A DNA stretch of 6,494 nucleotides from contig CALEJX010000523.1 in NCBI GenBank assembly GCA_937898375.1, positions 1-6,494 of the forward strand, read 5' to 3'. A model generated the notes under the pieces. The model saw only the letters and a program-made list of their open reading frames with translations. It searched no databases and was not told the DNA's origin. The stretch is from an uncultured Ruminococcus sp. (GTDB lineage Bacteria; Bacillota; Clostridia; Oscillospirales; Ruminococcaceae). Made by a program: the position numbers and the translations under genes. Shown piece after piece: positions 4,878-6,494 of the stretch; the first letter of the stretch is position 1; each line of letters starts with the position of its first letter.

Positions 4878-5150
4878 TTAACTTTTTTTTCCGAATGCCA
4901 TATTCATATTATCCATCCATTGCTTAAAATCGGCATTTTCAGTATCTAGATCAAAAAACATATCATCGTCGCTATCCACTTTTTTCAAACGCCAACTTCC
5001 ATATTCTTCAGATGGAATACAAGCATTTATCAATAGGCGATAATAGTTATTTTCATAAGATCTATATGTGAAGTTTTTCATTTGTATCTCTATTGTGGGA
5101 CACGTTAACAGCATTAACGTAAGGCTAAGAACTTTTTCAACGGCGAGCAT
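4878..5150 (-). CDS. N-terminal part of a frameshifted protein of unknown function
   Basis: The ORF ends at TAA 4880-4878, right after an A8 tract (4883-4890). It can start at ATG 5150, 5114 or 5081; none has a strong ribosome-binding site. I favour 5081 (MKNFTYRSYENNYYRLLINA), because the 23 residues before it lie in DNA that partly overlaps the open frame of the rightward ATPase. The sequence from there on is a mixed aromatic and acidic N-terminal domain (about 67 residues), including EEYGSWRLKKVDSDDDMFFD and QWMDNMNMAFGKK. I do not recognise a family. The two frames overlap only from 4878 to 4903, and the A8 tract lies in that overlap, so the break in the gene is best placed there. Confidence 0.6.
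   Translation of the reverse strand: MLAVEKVLSLTLMLLTCPTIEIQMKNFTYRSYENNYYRLLINACIPSEEYGSWRLKKVDSDDDMFFDLDTENADFKQWMDNMNMAFGKKS
5102..5120. promoter_or_regulatory. Inverted repeat at the junction of the divergent genes
   Basis: ACGTTAA (5102-5108) and TTAACGT (5114-5120) are perfect inverted arms with a 5-base spacer. The site lies just upstream of the leftward gene if that starts at 5081, and at the point where the rightward ATPase frame opens (its last upstream stop is TAA 5115-5117). It may be an operator or mark a recombination joint. Confidence 0.4.
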
Positions 5151-5198
5151 TTTTCAAACGCTCTTATAGAAATAACCGTCTACTACAAAGTACAGTCC

Positions 5199-6179
5199 TT
5201 GACGACAGGTGTAACAGGGGACTGCTATGTAGAGGTCGCATTTAAAGTCTGCGAAAAAAACTACCCGACGGTAATTCCGTGCAGTGGTCTTGAAAAAGCT
5301 ATGCGCTTTATTCCTCGCAATGAGGTCAAATTTAATAAAAGAGAAAGCACCTGTAACGATTTTTTGTCGGGAACTATTAAAGGGGCTATTCTTAATATGG
5401 AACCCGAAATCAGATATTCTCTCGCACAGGGCTATAATCGCTTTCACATAAAGAAAGATTCCGATGCGCATTACGTTTTTCTGCTTGGCAACTGCATTAT
5501 TGGCGAAACGGAACATTTATGCAATGATCTAGCCCCGCAGAACGAAGCCCTCGCAAAATTTAAACGCCCGCTGTCTACGCGAAATGCTGAATTTATGCCG
5601 TGGGTATCGGATTTTTTGGACTCCGATAATATACCCGGCGTATTGCTTATGGCGGCGCTTACACCATTTGTAATGCCGCTGATAGATGAAACGCAAAGAA
5701 GCAGATTTGAGTTCAACACTTACGTTTACAGCGATTCGGGGTCGGGAAAATCTGCGATAACCAAACTGCTTGTAGATTATTTTGAGGGCAGTCCAAACAT
5801 CATAAATCTGCACAGCAATAAAAGCGAGATCGACAAGATATTCGAGTACAAGCATTGCTGCGTGGCGATCGACGACCTCTGCGGCACTGATTCAAACAGA
5901 GAAAGAGAGAATAACGAACAGAAGCTTTCGGAAAATCTCAAACGTGTTCAAACTCCGGGGCAGATAGTCCGTGACGGCAAGAGAATCAAAAATGAAAGTA
6001 TGCTTTTTGTGACGGGTGAATATCTGCTTAAAAGTTCAAGCACGCTGAATCGCTGTCTTGTAGTAAATCTTAAAGACCCGATACCGCCTAAGGAGGTCAA
6101 CAAGCTTTGTCGTAATAAAGATCAGTATCTTGAAATGGTGCGGCACTTTATCGAGTGGGTCTGCAAAGTCCATAGGTGA
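5199..6179 (+). CDS. DUF927-like P-loop ATPase (helicase/primase-associated), truncated
   Basis: From TTG 5199 the frame encodes 326 residues; it is open back to 5118, but no ATG or GTG and no ribosome-binding site occur there. Residues 92-102 (YVFLLGNCIIG) and 134-161 (PWVSDFLDSDNIPGVLLMAALTPFVMPL) resemble the DUF927 region before the ATPase core. The core follows: Walker A SDSGSGKS (178-185), Walker B CVAIDDL (221-227), sensor-like MLFVTGE (268-274) and a candidate arginine finger in LNRCLVV (R285). Relatives are helicase or primase-helicase proteins of plasmids and integrated elements, and would work with the replication initiator. The extension encoded before the TTG (LIEITVYYKVQS) looks like genuine domain sequence, so the gene appears to have lost its 5' end. 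It stops with TGA at 6177-6179 after HFIEWVCKVHR, while its likely C-terminus continues in another frame, suggesting an internal deletion or frameshift. Confidence 0.7.
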   Translation: MTTGVTGDCYVEVAFKVCEKNYPTVIPCSGLEKAMRFIPRNEVKFNKRESTCNDFLSGTIKGAILNMEPEIRYSLAQGYNRFHIKKDSDAHYVFLLGNCIIGETEHLCNDLAPQNEALAKFKRPLSTRNAEFMPWVSDFLDSDNIPGVLLMAALTPFVMPLIDETQRSRFEFNTYVYSDSGSGKSAITKLLVDYFEGSPNIINLHSNKSEIDKIFEYKHCCVAIDDLCGTDSNRERENNEQKLSENLKRVQTPGQIVRDGKRIKNESMLFVTGEYLLKSSSTLNRCLVVNLKDPIPPKEVNKLCRNKDQYLEMVRHFIEWVCKVHR

Positions 6180-6417
6180 AGCCCTTGCTGACGAGAATGT
6201 GCTTATTCTGTCAAAAGACGGAAGCAGAACATACCCTATCAGAAAGCAAGGCAAGTCGAAAGACAAATGGACGAAAAAGTTTCATCACATAAACGCCGAT
6301 GCGCTCAAAGAGTATGCCCTTTGTTCCGATGAAACGGAAGATAAAAAGCCTAAAAAGCGTGAATCGGGCATATTCCGGCAGTATGGAGCTTATTGGGACA
6401 AAAAGAAAAAGCAATGA
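6130..6417 (+). CDS. C-terminal fragment of the DUF927-like ATPase, in another frame
   Basis: The ORF overlaps the end of the ATPase gene in a different frame. Its meaningful part probably begins near 6169 (KSIGEALADENVLILSKDGS) and ends with a basic tail before the TGA at 6415-6417. The sequence GSRTYPIRKQGKSKDKWTKKF followed by HHINADALKEYA looks like a small winged-helix or DNA-binding end domain. There is no ribosome-binding site at TTG 6130, and the residues encoded before about 6169 look like an out-of-frame reading of the ATPase. I read it as the true C-terminus of that ATPase, brought close by a deletion that put it out of frame. Unit function is unlikely on its own. Confidence 0.55.
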   Translation: MKWCGTLSSGSAKSIGEALADENVLILSKDGSRTYPIRKQGKSKDKWTKKFHHINADALKEYALCSDETEDKKPKKRESGIFRQYGAYWDKKKKQ

Positions 6418-6462
6418 TTTAACTTATACATTATTTTCAAGATACCAAGGAGGTAAAAAATT

Positions 6463-6494
6463 ATGGATATGGTCAGAGAAAGGGAACTGAACGT
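6463..6494 (+). CDS. Start of an unidentified gene, cut by the window edge
   Basis: ATG 6463 follows a perfect AAGGAGGT at 6447-6454 with eight bases of spacing. Ten codons (MDMVRERELN) are visible. They are charged and too few for identification. The gene follows the ATPase fragment by 45 bases in the same direction and is probably in the same operon. Confidence 0.7.
   Translation, partial: MDMVRERELN

Noticed and set aside
4878..4903. Programmed -1 ribosomal frameshift at the A8 tract
   Set aside because: Shifting -1 leads into a frame that reaches a stop after about 36 codons without matching the downstream ORF; only +1 (or loss of one A) joins the two ORFs.
5154..5516. A 120-codon leftward ORF opposite the ATPase
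   Set aside because: It lies wholly opposite the ATPase gene, whose P-loop and domain sequence define the coding strand; no ribosome-binding site or recognisable domain.
1..6494. CRISPR arrays, insertion sequences, tRNA or rRNA genes
   Set aside because: No regularly spaced repeats with unique spacers, no transposase-like ORF with terminal inverted repeats, and no cloverleaf or rRNA-like sequence was seen.

Overview
The window looks like part of a mobile or formerly mobile element (plasmid-like, or an integrative element with a plasmid-like replication module) in a moderately AT-rich Bacillota genome. The gut Clostridia, in the style of Ruminococcus and other Oscillospiraceae, fit best. The clues are strong AGGAGG Shine-Dalgarno sites, TTG starts, sigma-A type promoters, a DUF960 / amidoligase pair, an excisionase-like gene and a plasmid/phage-type replication protein. 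The species is inferred from style, not shown by a marker gene.

Layout. (a) 1-647, read leftward: the start of an AlbA_2 (Schlafen-like) regulator that runs off the left edge. It has a consensus promoter, an inverted repeat around the -35 box and a ladder of 11-bp repeats. A terminator at about 615-647 closes the operon to its right. (b) 658-2282, read leftward: a 31-codon hydrophobic peptide, an amidoligase with a Cys-rich N-terminus, an unknown 115-aa protein and a DUF960 protein. The amidoligase lacks its C-terminal part and runs into the next ORF through an ATGA overlap. The DUF960 gene has an in-frame TGA. (c) 2389-3840: a 57-aa excisionase-like helix-turn-helix protein (rightward) converges on a 380-aa replication-initiator-like protein (leftward). 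They share a hairpin terminator. (d) 3758-4189: AT-rich intergenic DNA with a promoter, a palindrome, a G-rich motif that could belong to an origin, and a long hairpin terminator. (e) 4190-5150, leftward: one gene of unknown function split into two ORFs exactly at an A8 tract. It has an acidic 33-bp repeat linker and a C-terminal Cys motif. (f) 5118-6417, rightward: a DUF927-like P-loop ATPase that seems to have lost its N-terminal part, with a C-terminal fragment following in another frame. (g) 6463-6494: the first codons of another gene.

Taken together, the window contains replication (initiator, helicase/primase-type ATPase), excision (Xis) and accessory genes, with no integrase or relaxase visible. 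At least four genes carry lesions: a nonsense codon, a missing domain, a homopolymer frameshift and a gene truncated at both ends. The simplest reading is a decaying element. The best candidates for new biology are the small hydrophobic peptide with its SD in a hairpin loop, the A8 slippage site, and the repeat-decorated promoter of the AlbA_2 gene.
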